From assembly GCA_014946745.1 (NCBI GenBank), contig JADCRD010000002.1, positions 744,001 through 808,000 of the forward strand: a stretch of DNA of 64,000 nucleotides, written 5' to 3'. The position numbers and the translations under genes were made by a program. Below the pieces are notes generated by a model. That model was not told the origin of the DNA, searched no databases, and worked only from the letters and a program-made list of their open reading frames with translations. The stretch is from Lysobacterales bacterium (GTDB taxonomy: Bacteria > Pseudomonadota > Gammaproteobacteria > Xanthomonadales > Xanthomonadaceae). The stretch's first letter is position 1. Each line of letters begins with the position of its first letter. Positions 30,056 through 39,175 of this stretch are shown here, one piece after another.

Positions 30056-30864
30056 GGGCCCTGCGTTCGATCAGCCTGTGGCTGTGCCTGTGCTTCACGC
30101 TGCCGGCCCAGGCCGGTCGGCACTGCGAAGCGGCTGAACTGTCGCCACAGCAGTGGGCGGCCGCCGCAGAGAGCGCGCTGACCGTGGCCGCAGCGCTGGA
30201 TGCCGCCAACGCTGAAGTGGCCCTGCTGGCACGCGCCGGCACCGATCTGTCGAAGCACGGCCTGCACTACAGCCACGTCGGCTTCGTCCTGCGCGAGCAC
30301 CCGCTGGGGCGCTGGACGGTCGTGCACCTACTGAACCACTGTGCCAGCGATGCGTCCGGCCTGTTCGCCGAGGGCCTCGTCAACTTCTTCGCCGACGACC
30401 TGCACCGCCAGGACGCCCGCATCGTCTGGCTGCAGCCGGACTTCGCCGAGCGTCTGGCGCGACTGCTGCGCTCGGACCACATCCACGCCCTGCACGAGCC
30501 GCGCTACAACCTGATCGCCCGGCCCGACAGCCGCCGCACGCAGAACTCCACCGCCTGGGTGCTGGAGCTGCTGGCCGCCGCGGACTACGGCGCCGCACTG
30601 GAGCGCCGTGACGCGCAGGCGCACGCGCTGGCCAGCGGCTTCACACCCGATGAAGTGCGCATCGCCTACAGCAAGCGTGTCGCCGGCGGCCTGCTGGCGG
30701 ACAACCTCGTGTTCACCGACCACCCGGTCGCGACCCGACTGTCGGGCCGCTACCCGGTCGTCACCGTGCGGGCGATCCTGCGCTTTCTGGAATCGCGTGA
30801 CCTCGTCACAGCTGAGCGCGAGTGGCGCGGGGGCATCGAGAGTGTGCGGATGGGGCCGGCGTGA
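30052..30864 (+). CDS. DUF2145-family exported protein
   Basis: A 270-residue protein with a signal peptide (SISLWLCLCFTLPAQAG, cleavage near residue 21). The body matches what I know of DUF2145: LSKHGLHYSHVGFVLREHP (about 64-82) with conserved histidines, LLNHCASDASGLFAEGLVNF, and EPRYNLIARPDSRRTQNSTA with later FTPDEVRIAYSKRVAGG. The His/Cys/Asn pattern recalls a papain-like or NlpC/P60-type fold, but catalysis is unproven. It is coupled by ATGA overlap to the small exported protein upstream, and is convergent with the phospholipase-D lipoprotein gene 15 bp away. Confidence 0.8.
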   Translation: MRALRSISLWLCLCFTLPAQAGRHCEAAELSPQQWAAAAESALTVAAALDAANAEVALLARAGTDLSKHGLHYSHVGFVLREHPLGRWTVVHLLNHCASDASGLFAEGLVNFFADDLHRQDARIVWLQPDFAERLARLLRSDHIHALHEPRYNLIARPDSRRTQNSTAWVLELLAAADYGAALERRDAQAHALASGFTPDEVRIAYSKRVAGGLLADNLVFTDHPVATRLSGRYPVVTVRAILRFLESRDLVTAEREWRGGIESVRMGPA

Positions 30865-30879
30865 GGGGTCACGGAGAAC

Positions 30880-32775
30880 TCAGAGGATCGGCGCCAGCCC
30901 CGCGCCGAACGCGGTGAGGATGCGCGTGTTCATCGCCTTGAAGGGAATCTCGACCTCGGGGAAATCACCCACCGGCGTGTGGCAGTTGGCGAAGTTCGGG
31001 TCGAAGGGGGACATCGGCGTGCAGCCGGGGCCGCCGGTGTACTCCCAGCTGGTGGCGTAGCGCCAGGGCCAGAAATCCAGAATCGGCAGAAACTCGAAAG
31101 CCTTGCCGAGGCTGTAGTTCAAGCCGCGAACGAGGCGCGGCGGGCGCGGGCGCGGGGCGATCACCCAGGCATTGCCGGGGCTCATGTCTTCGAGCAGGGT
31201 GTCGCGCAGCTCCTGGGCGAACTCGCGATCGTGGATGACTACGAGCGATTCCGTGTTGAGGCGGTCGGAGCGCGGGTCGAAGTTGTGGCTGCCGATCACC
31301 GCCAGCTCGCCGTCGATCACCATCGACTTCGAGTGCAGGCCGATGCGCATGCCCAGCGTCTGCAGGGGCAGCGGGCCGCGCAGCGCGCGGCGGCGCGGGG
31401 TGTCGGCGCTGGCGCCGGCGGCCGAACCAAAGGCGCGGCTCGATTCGCTGCGCAGAAAGCGCGGCGGCAGGCTGATCACATCGGTCTCGGGATCGAGATG
31501 CAGCGCGATCGGTGCGTTGGCCGGACGCGGCTTGTACTCGTGGATCTCGAAGCGGAACTCGCGCAGGTAGGTGCGCTTGTACTTGTGGCTCAGCGCGTAG
31601 ACCGGGAACGCATCCGTCGAGGCAAGGCTGTTGGTGCTGATGCGCACGCGCGGCGGCGACTCGCGCTGCTGCAGGCGGCGGAACGTGGCCTGGGCCTCGC
31701 GCGAGAGCACCAGATAGGGCGTCTGCAGCACGATCTCGTGATCGGCGCGCTCGACGGCTCGGCGCAGGCTGGCGCTGCTGTCGCGGCGGCCGGGCTCGAT
31801 CCGGCCGAGCTGCTTTTCGGGGCCATCGGAGTAGAAGTCGACGCGGCCAACGCGATGCAGGGGCGTGATCAGCACCGCACGCAGGCGCTCGGCGTCGACG
31901 AGCTCGCGGCGCAGGGCGTCGATGCGCGCGCGCTGCCGCAGCGGCAGCTCGGCCAATACGGCGCGGCCGCGCGGTGCGGCATCCAGGCGGCGGCGCACGT
32001 CGCGCAGGCCGGCGGCCGGCAGGCTGCGCTCGGCGCTCCAGAACTGGTCGAAGCTGCGCTGCATGGCCGCCGCCGCAGGACCGCCGACCACCACATCGCG
32101 GTCGCGGTAATTGAAGCCCGGATCGAGATCGAAATAGCGCTCCTGGTAATTGCGGCCGCCGGTGATGCCGATCAGGCCATCGACCAGCAGCAGCTTGTTG
32201 TGCATGCGCTGGTTGAACTGGGTGAAGCAGCAGAGGATGCCGCCGACGAACTCGAACTTGCTGGTCGCGCCCTTGCCGAAGGTGGGGTTGTACAGGCGCA
32301 GCTCGAAGTTGGCGTGGGCCTGCGCCAGTGCGGCCAGCAGCTCGACGTTTTCGATCGAGAACAACTGATCCAGCAAGACCCGAACGCGCACGCCGCGGCG
32401 CGCGGCGCGCAGCAGTTCATCGAGCACCAGGAAGCCGGCATCGTCCTGGGCGAAGATGAAGCTCTGCACTTCGATGCTGCGCCGCGCTGCGCGGATCAGG
32501 TGCAGTCGCGCCAGAAGGGCGTCGTGGCCGCTCTCCAGGTTCAGCACGACGTGGCGCGGTGATTCCGGCGTCGAGTCGCGCACCGCTTCGGCAGCGGCCA
32601 CGCGCAGCGGCGACCATTCGGCGCAGCCATCGGCGCGGGCGCAGTCGAGGCTGCGGTCCTGGTGCGCGGCCGCGCGCACCACATCAACGCGCACGCGCTC
32701 ACGCGAGGGCGTGCAGGCCGCCAGCAGCAGGCAGAGCAGGGCGCAGAGCAGCAGCGGCATTCGATGCGGAAGCAT
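30880..32775 (-). CDS. Phospholipase-D-family lipoprotein (ClsC-like)
   Basis: A 631-residue protein with a lipoprotein signal (LLLCALLCLLLAAC; Cys about residue 21) and two HKD sites: MHNKLLLVDGLIGITGGRNY and LHSKSMVIDGELAVIGSHNF. The length and 'GGRNYQERYFD' spacing resemble YmdC/ClsC-type phospholipid synthases or secreted phospholipases. It differs from the inner-membrane Cls at 6059-7468 in having no membrane helices. The start is the ATG at 32775 (a second ATG is at 32760). It is the last gene of a unit with protease, sixA and yceI, 17 bp after yceI. Membrane lipid exchange at the outer envelope is inferred. Confidence 0.85.
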   Translation of the reverse strand: MLPHRMPLLLCALLCLLLAACTPSRERVRVDVVRAAAHQDRSLDCARADGCAEWSPLRVAAAEAVRDSTPESPRHVVLNLESGHDALLARLHLIRAARRSIEVQSFIFAQDDAGFLVLDELLRAARRGVRVRVLLDQLFSIENVELLAALAQAHANFELRLYNPTFGKGATSKFEFVGGILCCFTQFNQRMHNKLLLVDGLIGITGGRNYQERYFDLDPGFNYRDRDVVVGGPAAAAMQRSFDQFWSAERSLPAAGLRDVRRRLDAAPRGRAVLAELPLRQRARIDALRRELVDAERLRAVLITPLHRVGRVDFYSDGPEKQLGRIEPGRRDSSASLRRAVERADHEIVLQTPYLVLSREAQATFRRLQQRESPPRVRISTNSLASTDAFPVYALSHKYKRTYLREFRFEIHEYKPRPANAPIALHLDPETDVISLPPRFLRSESSRAFGSAAGASADTPRRRALRGPLPLQTLGMRIGLHSKSMVIDGELAVIGSHNFDPRSDRLNTESLVVIHDREFAQELRDTLLEDMSPGNAWVIAPRPRPPRLVRGLNYSLGKAFEFLPILDFWPWRYATSWEYTGGPGCTPMSPFDPNFANCHTPVGDFPEVEIPFKAMNTRILTAFGAGLAPIL

Positions 32776-32792
32776 GGCGCGATAGCTGGGTT

Positions 32793-33404
32793 CTAGAAAT
32801 TTTCGCGCGGCGGAGCCGCCGGTTCGCGCAGGCGGATATCGAAGCTGAGCTTGACCTTGTCGCTGACGAAGACGCGCCGGGCGGTCATGCCGAATCGGCT
32901 GCGGTCGACCTCGCCGCGCGCTTGCACGGGGCAGTCGATACCCGGCCGCGCGCACTCGGCGGGCAGCAGCTCGAAGCGCACCGGTCGGCTGATGCCGCGC
33001 AGGGTCAACACGCCCTCGATCGCGCCGCCTTCATGCAGCACCGACTTGGAGAGACCGGCGGCGCGGAACTCGATCCAAGGGTGGCGGGCGGTGTCGAAGA
33101 AGTCGGCCGATCGCGCCCAGTCCTCATGGCTCTCGCGGCCCATCAAGACGCTGCCGGAGGCGATTCGCACCTCCAGCAGCCAGGCCTCGTCGGCCTCCGG
33201 CCGCACCACCCCTTCGATGTGGGCGAAACGGCCATCAATGCGCTTGACCCAGGCCGCGCGCACCGAGAACCCCGCCACCGAATTCGCGGTATCGATACGG
33301 AGGCCGGGTTCGTCTGCATGCACGGGGGTCAAGGCCATCCACAGGGCAAGCAGTCCGCCGGCCAGCGTGCGCAGGCACATGGCGCTGGCCATTGCCTTCG
33401 ACAT
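32793..33404 (-). CDS. YceI-family periplasmic protein
   Basis: A 203-residue exported protein with signal peptide (RTLAGGLLALWMALTPVHA, cleavage about residue 30). The YceI lipocalin-like fold is recognisable from IDTANSVAGFSVRAAWVKRI, DFFDTARHPWIEFRAA, IEGVLTLRGISRPVRFELL and the C-terminal DRSRFGMTARRVFVSDKVKL. Members bind polyisoprenoid or amphiphilic ligands. The start is the ATG at 33404. It sits 17 bp after sixA and 17 bp before the lipoprotein gene, all on one strand. Confidence 0.92.
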   Translation of the reverse strand: MSKAMASAMCLRTLAGGLLALWMALTPVHADEPGLRIDTANSVAGFSVRAAWVKRIDGRFAHIEGVVRPEADEAWLLEVRIASGSVLMGRESHEDWARSADFFDTARHPWIEFRAAGLSKSVLHEGGAIEGVLTLRGISRPVRFELLPAECARPGIDCPVQARGEVDRSRFGMTARRVFVSDKVKLSFDIRLREPAAPPRENF

Positions 33405-33421
33405 GCGCTGCGGGTGAACGC

Positions 33422-33913
33422 TCAGGGTGCCCAGAACGCCGACAGTCGCGCCGCGCCCGGCTCGATCTCGGCGTCGGGGCCGAAGTCGAGCACCGCAATG
33501 CCAGCCGGCGGCATGCCGCGATGATCGCCACTCTGGCCGGTCGACAGCAGCGCCGCCAGCGATTCGAATCCGGGGTTGTGGCCGACGAGCATCAGCACCT
33601 CGACCTCGGCGTGGCTGACCACCACCTCGAACAGGTCGCCGGGGCTGGCTTCGTAGATGCGCTCGTCGCTGCGCTGATCGATGTAGCCGGTCTGCGCGAG
33701 CACGCGCTGGGCAGTGGCGCGGGTGCGCTCGGCCGGCGACGTCACCAGGCGCTGCGGCAGCGGGCCGTGCTGGAGCAGCCAGCGGCCGGCGGCATCGGCT
33801 TCGGCCTCGCCGGTGTCCGAGAGCGGACGCTCGCGGTCGAGCTGGCCCGGCTGCTGCGGCTGGGCGTGGGCATGGCGCAGCAGGATCAGGCGGCGCAGGC
33901 GGCGTTCACTCAT
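33422..33913 (-). CDS. sixA: Phosphohistidine phosphatase SixA
   Basis: A 163-residue histidine-phosphatase-superfamily protein. The catalytic RHG-type motif is LILLRHAHAQPQQPGQ (residues about 9-24), followed by RERPLSDTGEAEADAAGRWL, LVTSPAERTRATAQRV and the second catalytic histidine in LMLVGHNPGFESLA. SixA removes phosphate from histidine phosphotransfer proteins (ArcB in E. coli) and the PTS protein NPr. The start is the ATG at 33913, overlapping the stop of the large protease gene by 4 bases. Linkage of a phosphohistidine phosphatase to a secreted protease is unusual. Confidence 0.93.
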   Translation of the reverse strand: MSERRLRRLILLRHAHAQPQQPGQLDRERPLSDTGEAEADAAGRWLLQHGPLPQRLVTSPAERTRATAQRVLAQTGYIDQRSDERIYEASPGDLFEVVVSHAEVEVLMLVGHNPGFESLAALLSTGQSGDHRGMPPAGIAVLDFGPDAEIEPGAARLSAFWAP

Positions 33914-36900
33914 GGGTTGTTGTCTCCAAAGGCCTGGATTTCGACGTTGCTGCGGTTCCACGTGCCTGACAAGGGCGCGGGCAGGGTGATGCTGCTGCTC
34001 ATGGTGGCGCGGGTGCGGCTGCTGTAGCTGCGAGTCAAGGTGCCGGCGGGCTGTGCCTGCGCGGCGTTGTCGGCATAGAACGGACAGCCGGGGCAGTGGG
34101 TGGGCTGGCTGCTCAGCTGCACATTGCCACTGCTGGTCTCTCGCGTGGTGCCGGTCAGCCAGCGCGCCTGGCCGTTGGCATCGAACAGGTAGACGCCATT
34201 GAACTCGAAGGGCCCGTCTGCCAGCTGCAGGCTCTCGATGCCCAGCCCCCAGCCGGTCTGGCCGGTCTGGATCCAGGCATTGGTGCGATTGGTCGACGCA
34301 TAGGGCAGGGTGCCGGCCGTCGTGTTCAGCAGCTCGGCGCCGCGCTGGCCGCTGCCGAAATCCCAGGCGAACAGCTGGGTGCGCTCATCCACGCTGGCGA
34401 CCCAGCTGCGGCCCACGGTGCTGGTGACCGGCGCGAAGCCCGAGGGTTGACTGTTGCGGGTGCGGGAAAGCGGCGCGGCCATCAGGCCGCCGCGCAGCGG
34501 ACCCGCGAACGTGTACCAGTCGCTGAGGTAGCTGCGATCGCCGGTGTACCAGATCGCGCCCACCACCGGGTTGGCGGCGTCGCCGTAGGTGAACAAAGCG
34601 AGACCATTGCCACCGCGGGCAGGGTCGTTGAAGAACCCACGTCTCGGCAGAGGCCGCTGCGCTGCCGCGGGGCAGCTGTTGACCGCCGCGCAGTTGGAGG
34701 CCAACTGGCGGGCGAGCACGGTCGAGGGCTGCATGCTGTGCTGACCGTTCAACGCGGTGGCGAGGTAGTCGAGGCCGACGGAGGCGCCGCAGGCCGAACC
34801 TTCGGGCACCTGCAGGCTGACTTCAACGGTGGCGCTGGCGCCGACGGCAAGCGCGGGCACTGGGACGGTGGGCGTCTCGATCAGCAGCTGGGGCGTCTGC
34901 GGCAAGTTCTGTGGGTCGAAGGTGCAGATCGCGGTTGCGGCGGGCGCTGCGTTCGGAGCATCGCAGGCTGCCAGCAGCTGGGTGCTGCCACTGCCGTTGA
35001 TCAGACCGATGGTGGCGGTGGCCCCCGCGTTGGTGTTGGCTCGACGGTACTGGTAGACCACCTGGCCATTGCCCGGATAGGCGATCGCCTGGAACGAGGC
35101 GTTGCCGCTGGGCGCAGTCTGCGAGTAGTCCTGCATGGCGTCCCACTGGAACACATGGCAGGACTGGTCGGCCCCGCCGATCGGGGCGCGCGGACAGCTG
35201 GTGAAGTAGCGATAGCGCAGGCCGCCCCCGCCGCCGACGACAAGATCGTCGTGCAGCACGTGCAGGCGCGGACCCGCGCCACCGCGATCGATCTGGCCGG
35301 CGCAGCTGTTGTCGTAGTCACCGCCGGAATCGGCCGTCGAGAACGACACGTAGCCGTTGGTGGACATGATGGCCTGGGTGTAACTCTGCCCATACAGTCT
35401 GAAGCCGGATCCACCGAGGGTGATGACGCTGCTGCGACCGTCGTCGGCCGCCGTCACGGAGCCAGCGGCCGTCAGGGCCAGGGCGGGCGCATCGCCGATG
35501 TCGACGAAACCGTAGCCGCAGGCACCCGGATTCGTCGCGCTGTTGGTGCCGCGATAGCCAAAGCTGTCCGGGCCGAACAGGTCGACCCCGCCGCCGTCGA
35601 TGGCATTGGCAAACAGCGCGTGCGCACCCGCGGGCAGCGGCGCGTTGCCGCTGTTGGTAACGGTCACCGGCACGCGCCAGCGCTCGCCGGGGTCGAGCCC
35701 GGCGTTGCCGTTGCCGCAGACCTGCTGAGGACTCCCGCCGGTGGCGGTGAGGCGGGCGGACTGGACGTCCAGCGCGCGGCTGACCACGGTCGAGCAGCTT
35801 GCGCTGTCGGTGACCCGCAGACGCACCTGGCCGCTTTGCGCTTGGGGGTAGCGCAGGCTGACGCTGCTCACACTGCCGCGGCGCTCGAAGTTGCCGTCGC
35901 CGTCCAGATCCCATTCGTAGACATAGCCGCTGCCGCTGCCACCGCTGGCGCTCGCGGTGAACGTGGTCGGCTCGCCAACCCGCGCGCTGCCGCTGAAGGC
36001 TGCCGAGCTCAAGCTCGCGGTGGGTGCAGTGCAGCCACCGTGACCATCCTGGGTCAGGGGGCTACCGCCGGCGCGGTTCAGCCAATCGCTCATGCGTGTG
36101 GCGGCCGTACCGCCGCCGGTCCAGCCTTTGTCCAGCGCGCCGTAGCAATCGAACTGGTCGGTCGCCGTGCAGGAGGCCTGGCCGCCCGAGAGCACGCCGA
36201 CGAGTCGTCCGCTGTCGCGACGCCACAGGCCCGAGCCCGAGGAGCCGCCTTCGGTGGTGCCTTGGTCCCAAGCGCCCACGAACCAATGGGTGGTGGCGGT
36301 GGCGCCGCTGATGATGCAGCTCGGGCCGGTCGTCAGCGCATCGTTGTCAATGCTGATGCGCTTCTCATGTCCCGCAGGGTGGTGGATGCCGATCGCGCCA
36401 GTGGGGGCGTTGGTGCTGCGGTCCCAGCCGGTGTACCAGGCCTCGGCAGCGGCCGGTACTGGCCCGCTCAAGGCGACCACCGTGAAGTCCGTGGGCTGGT
36501 GGGTGGCGAGCAGGCTGGCGCCGCTCTGGGTGGCGGCGGTGTTGGTCGAACGCGGCAGCTGCTGGCCGCTGGCGGCGCTGCCCGGGGCGCGGCAGGTCGG
36601 GCTCTCATAGCGCCAGTAGAACGTCATCGACTGCACTTCCGCCGCCACGCTGACACAGTGGTTCGCGGTCAGGAAGCGCGGGCTCGAGACGTCCTGCGAT
36701 GGGTTGCCCGTAGCGACCAGCTGACCGGTGCAGACGAAGCTGCCGCCGCCGCTGTTGAAGGTGTAGTGGGCCACCGAGCGACTCTGCGGTCGCCAGGCAT
36801 CGCCCTGCGGACAGGCGACGTCGATGTTGCAGCTGCCCGACTTCAGCTGGGTCAGCGCGACGAAGGGATCGCGGTAGCCCTGCACCACGCTGCCCAACTG

Positions 36901-37407
36901 CAGGCGCGTGAACTCGCGCAGGTTCTGCGGAAGCAGCAGCTCGATGCGCAGGGTCGAGCCGTCCAGCATCGGTGGACGCAGATCGCCGTCCGGACGATTG
37001 TCGGCATCGGTGTAGACCAGGCTGGGGCTCTTCTCGCCCGCCGCGTACACGCGCAGCTCGGCGCCCGCAGGCAGGCGGAAGGCTTCGAAATGTAGCGTCA
37101 GATTGCGCGCCTGTGCGGCGTCGATCTGCAGCCACCACTGGACGCGCCCGTCCTTCGCCGTGGTCCAGGTGCCGCCGGCCTGGAGGCCGCGCTCGGGTAG
37201 GCCCAGGGCCTTGTCGCCGAAGTCCTGCACCTGGCCGTAGCGCAGCGGCACGCCGGCCTTGCCGTCCAGCGCGCGATCTTCGGCAGCGAGCTTGGGGAGG
37301 TCGAGAGACGGCAGGGCCAGCCGTTCAGCTTGGGCCAGCGAAGCGGCCGAAAGCGCGCAGAGCGCAAGCACGCAGGTCGAAAACGATAGGCAGGTCGTGC
37401 GCTTCAT
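33910..37407 (-). CDS. Secreted trypsin-like serine endopeptidase with C-terminal repeats
   Basis: A 1165-residue exported protein with signal peptide (STCVLALCALSAASLAQA, cleavage about residue 25). The trypsin/lysyl-endopeptidase domain (about 200-440) has His about 250 in LTANHCVSV, Asp about 303 in PTDFTVVALSG and Ser about 389 in GGSSGSGLWRRDSG. A PKD-like segment (YVYEWDLDGDGNFERRGSVS, about 500) follows, then repeats with NGNAGLDPGERWRVPVTVTN (CARDB-like). The C-terminal region of about 250 residues (GNGLALFTYGDAANPVVGAIW, 'WYTG', 'WYTFAGPLRGG') is typical of large Xanthomonadales exoproteins. Start is the ATG at 37407; the frame extends to 37773 without similarity. Its ATGA overlap with sixA makes it the head of a four-gene unit. 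It probably cleaves after lysine. Confidence 0.88.
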   Translation of the reverse strand: MKRTTCLSFSTCVLALCALSAASLAQAERLALPSLDLPKLAAEDRALDGKAGVPLRYGQVQDFGDKALGLPERGLQAGGTWTTAKDGRVQWWLQIDAAQARNLTLHFEAFRLPAGAELRVYAAGEKSPSLVYTDADNRPDGDLRPPMLDGSTLRIELLLPQNLREFTRLQLGSVVQGYRDPFVALTQLKSGSCNIDVACPQGDAWRPQSRSVAHYTFNSGGGSFVCTGQLVATGNPSQDVSSPRFLTANHCVSVAAEVQSMTFYWRYESPTCRAPGSAASGQQLPRSTNTAATQSGASLLATHQPTDFTVVALSGPVPAAAEAWYTGWDRSTNAPTGAIGIHHPAGHEKRISIDNDALTTGPSCIISGATATTHWFVGAWDQGTTEGGSSGSGLWRRDSGRLVGVLSGGQASCTATDQFDCYGALDKGWTGGGTAATRMSDWLNRAGGSPLTQDGHGGCTAPTASLSSAAFSGSARVGEPTTFTASASGGSGSGYVYEWDLDGDGNFERRGSVSSVSLRYPQAQSGQVRLRVTDSASCSTVVSRALDVQSARLTATGGSPQQVCGNGNAGLDPGERWRVPVTVTNSGNAPLPAGAHALFANAIDGGGVDLFGPDSFGYRGTNSATNPGACGYGFVDIGDAPALALTAAGSVTAADDGRSSVITLGGSGFRLYGQSYTQAIMSTNGYVSFSTADSGGDYDNSCAGQIDRGGAGPRLHVLHDDLVVGGGGGLRYRYFTSCPRAPIGGADQSCHVFQWDAMQDYSQTAPSGNASFQAIAYPGNGQVVYQYRRANTNAGATATIGLINGSGSTQLLAACDAPNAAPAATAICTFDPQNLPQTPQLLIETPTVPVPALAVGASATVEVSLQVPEGSACGASVGLDYLATALNGQHSMQPSTVLARQLASNCAAVNSCPAAAQRPLPRRGFFNDPARGGNGLALFTYGDAANPVVGAIWYTGDRSYLSDWYTFAGPLRGGLMAAPLSRTRNSQPSGFAPVTSTVGRSWVASVDERTQLFAWDFGSGQRGAELLNTTAGTLPYASTNRTNAWIQTGQTGWGLGIESLQLADGPFEFNGVYLFDANGQARWLTGTTRETSSGNVQLSSQPTHCPGCPFYADNAAQAQPAGTLTRSYSSRTRATMSSSITLPAPLSGTWNRSNVEIQAFGDNNP

Positions 37408-37576
37408 GGAATCGCTCCCGGGTCTCGTGGCCCGAAGGGTCAAGGGTGGAGGACGGACGAGCGGCGAGGATACACCCCCGCCCACGGGCCCCGATGCCGG
37501 TGTGGGGCGCAGGTTCAGGCCAGCGCAGGCCGCTACACTGGCCGCCCGCAAGACGCCTGCCAGCCCGTCCACACGC

Positions 37577-39070
37577 ATGTTTGAACCCCGTGACCTTGCC
37601 GTCCTGCTGCGCTCCGGCGCGCCGCTCGTGGTGGTCGAGACCCACGAGGAAGGTCTTCTGCTGGACGCCTTCCGCCACGTGGTGGCCGAGCTGCTGCGAC
37701 CGCTGTTCAGCTGGAGCATCACCCAGGGCCTGCAGCGCCTTGACATGGACGAGGACGGCCTACCGGCCTGCAACGATTCCAGCCAGCTGCTGGAGCTGAT
37801 GCACGCCGATGCGCGCCGCTCGATCTGGCTGCTGTTCGATTTCAGCCCCTACCTGCGCTACGCGATGAGCATCCGCCGCCTGCGCGAGCTGGTCCTGGGC
37901 CAGGCAGCGGCCAAGCACAGCGTGGTGCTGGTCGGCGCCAAGGTCGAGCTGCCTGAAGAGCTGGAATCGCTGGCGACGCGGTTCGAAGTGCGCCTTCCCG
38001 ACGAGGCGCGACTGGGGCAGATGCTGCGCGAGGAGGCCTTCGCCTACTCGCGCGAACACGGCGGCAAGCGCGTGCAGGTCGAGGCGGCCGCGCAGCGCCA
38101 GCTTTTGCGCCATCTGCGCGGGCTGTCGCTGCTGGACGCGCGCAAGATCGTGCGCCAGCTGATCCACGACGACGGCGCGATTCGCGACGACGATGTCGCC
38201 CGCGCGCAGCAGGCCAAGTTCAAGCTGCTGGGCTCGGGCGGCGTGCTGCACTTCGAGCCGGACGTCGCCCGCTTCGAGGACGTGGCCGGGCTCAAGCGAC
38301 TCAAGCGCTGGATCGAACAGCGACGGCGCATCTTCATCGAAGGCAGCGGCCCGCCGGGACTGGACCCGCCGCGCGGCCTGCTGCTGCTGGGCGTGCAGGG
38401 TGCGGGCAAGTCGCTGGCCGCCAAGGCCTGCGCCGGCGGTTTCGGCGTGCCTCTGCTGCGGCTGGACTTTGGCGCGCTTTACAACAAGTACCACGGCGAG
38501 ACCGAGCGCAATCTGCGCGACAGTCTGCGCGCCGCCGAAGCGATGGCCCCCTGCGTGCTGTGGTGCGACGAGATCGAGAAGGGGCTGGCCACCTCCAACA
38601 GCGACGACGGCGTGAGCCGCCGCGTGCTGGGCGCACTGCTGACCTGGATGTCCGAACGCAAGCAGCCGGTGTTTCTGGTCGCCACCGCCAACAGCATCGA
38701 GCAGCTCCCGCCCGAGCTGCTGCGCAAGGGTCGCTTCGACGAGATCTTCTTCGTCGACCTGCCCGGGGGATCCGCGCGCGCGCAGGCCTTCGCCATTCAC
38801 CTGGCGCGCCGTCAGCAGGCGGTCGAGGGCTTCGATTTCGCCGCCCTGTCCGCTGCCAGCGCGGGCTTCTCCGGCGCCGAGATCGAACAGGCCGTGGTCG
38901 CCGCGCTTTACGACAGCCACGCCGAAGGCCAGCGCCTCGATCAATCGCATCTGCTGCACGCACTGCGCGGCACCCGCCCGATCTCGGTGGTGATGGCCGA
39001 GAACGTCGCGCGCCTGCGGCACTGGGCGAGTGAACGCTGCGTCCCTGCAGACGAGCCCGAGCCCGTGTGA
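37577..39070 (+). CDS. AAA+ ATPase, Ycf46-like
   Basis: A 497-residue protein of the Ycf46-type AAA family. An N-terminal domain (about 1-240, [20 protein letters not shown]) precedes the ATPase module. Walker A GVQGAGKS lies near 271-278, Walker B with DEIE near 331 ([11 protein letters not shown]), sensor 1 [20 protein letters not shown], and the arginine finger region [12 protein letters not shown]. Ycf46 proteins have been tied to carbon uptake and photosynthesis in cyanobacteria, but their job in other bacteria is unknown. The start is the ATG at 37577; the longer frame lies in the divergent protease gene. It is followed 105 bp later by tatD. Confidence 0.85.
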   Translation: MFEPRDLAVLLRSGAPLVVVETHEEGLLLDAFRHVVAELLRPLFSWSITQGLQRLDMDEDGLPACNDSSQLLELMHADARRSIWLLFDFSPYLRYAMSIRRLRELVLGQAAAKHSVVLVGAKVELPEELESLATRFEVRLPDEARLGQMLREEAFAYSREHGGKRVQVEAAAQRQLLRHLRGLSLLDARKIVRQLIHDDGAIRDDDVARAQQAKFKLLGSGGVLHFEPDVARFEDVAGLKRLKRWIEQRRRIFIEGSGPPGLDPPRGLLLLGVQGAGKSLAAKACAGGFGVPLLRLDFGALYNKYHGETERNLRDSLRAAEAMAPCVLWCDEIEKGLATSNSDDGVSRRVLGALLTWMSERKQPVFLVATANSIEQLPPELLRKGRFDEIFFVDLPGGSARAQAFAIHLARRQQAVEGFDFAALSAASAGFSGAEIEQAVVAALYDSHAEGQRLDQSHLLHALRGTRPISVVMAENVARLRHWASERCVPADEPEPV

Positions 39071-39146
39071 ACTGATACGGCTTCCGGCTCTTGAACCGCG
39101 TTGATGCAAGGCGCTGGCTACAGCACTCGCTGCGCCCTGCTCCAAA

Positions 39147-39175
39147 CGAATCCCGAATCTCGAATCCCCAATCCC
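39147..39175 (+). repeat. Heptamer tandem repeat before the tatD start
   Basis: Four copies of a 7-base unit (CGAATCC, CGAATCT, CGAATCC, CCAATCC) plus one C end directly at the tatD ATG. It occupies the place where a ribosome site would be. A change of one unit would shift by 7 bases and break an alternative upstream start (ATG 39101) out of frame. Confidence 0.75.

Noticed and set aside
33950-33971. Third parS-like site (GGTTCCACGTGCC)
   Set aside because: Only half of the palindrome matches; the right arm diverges.
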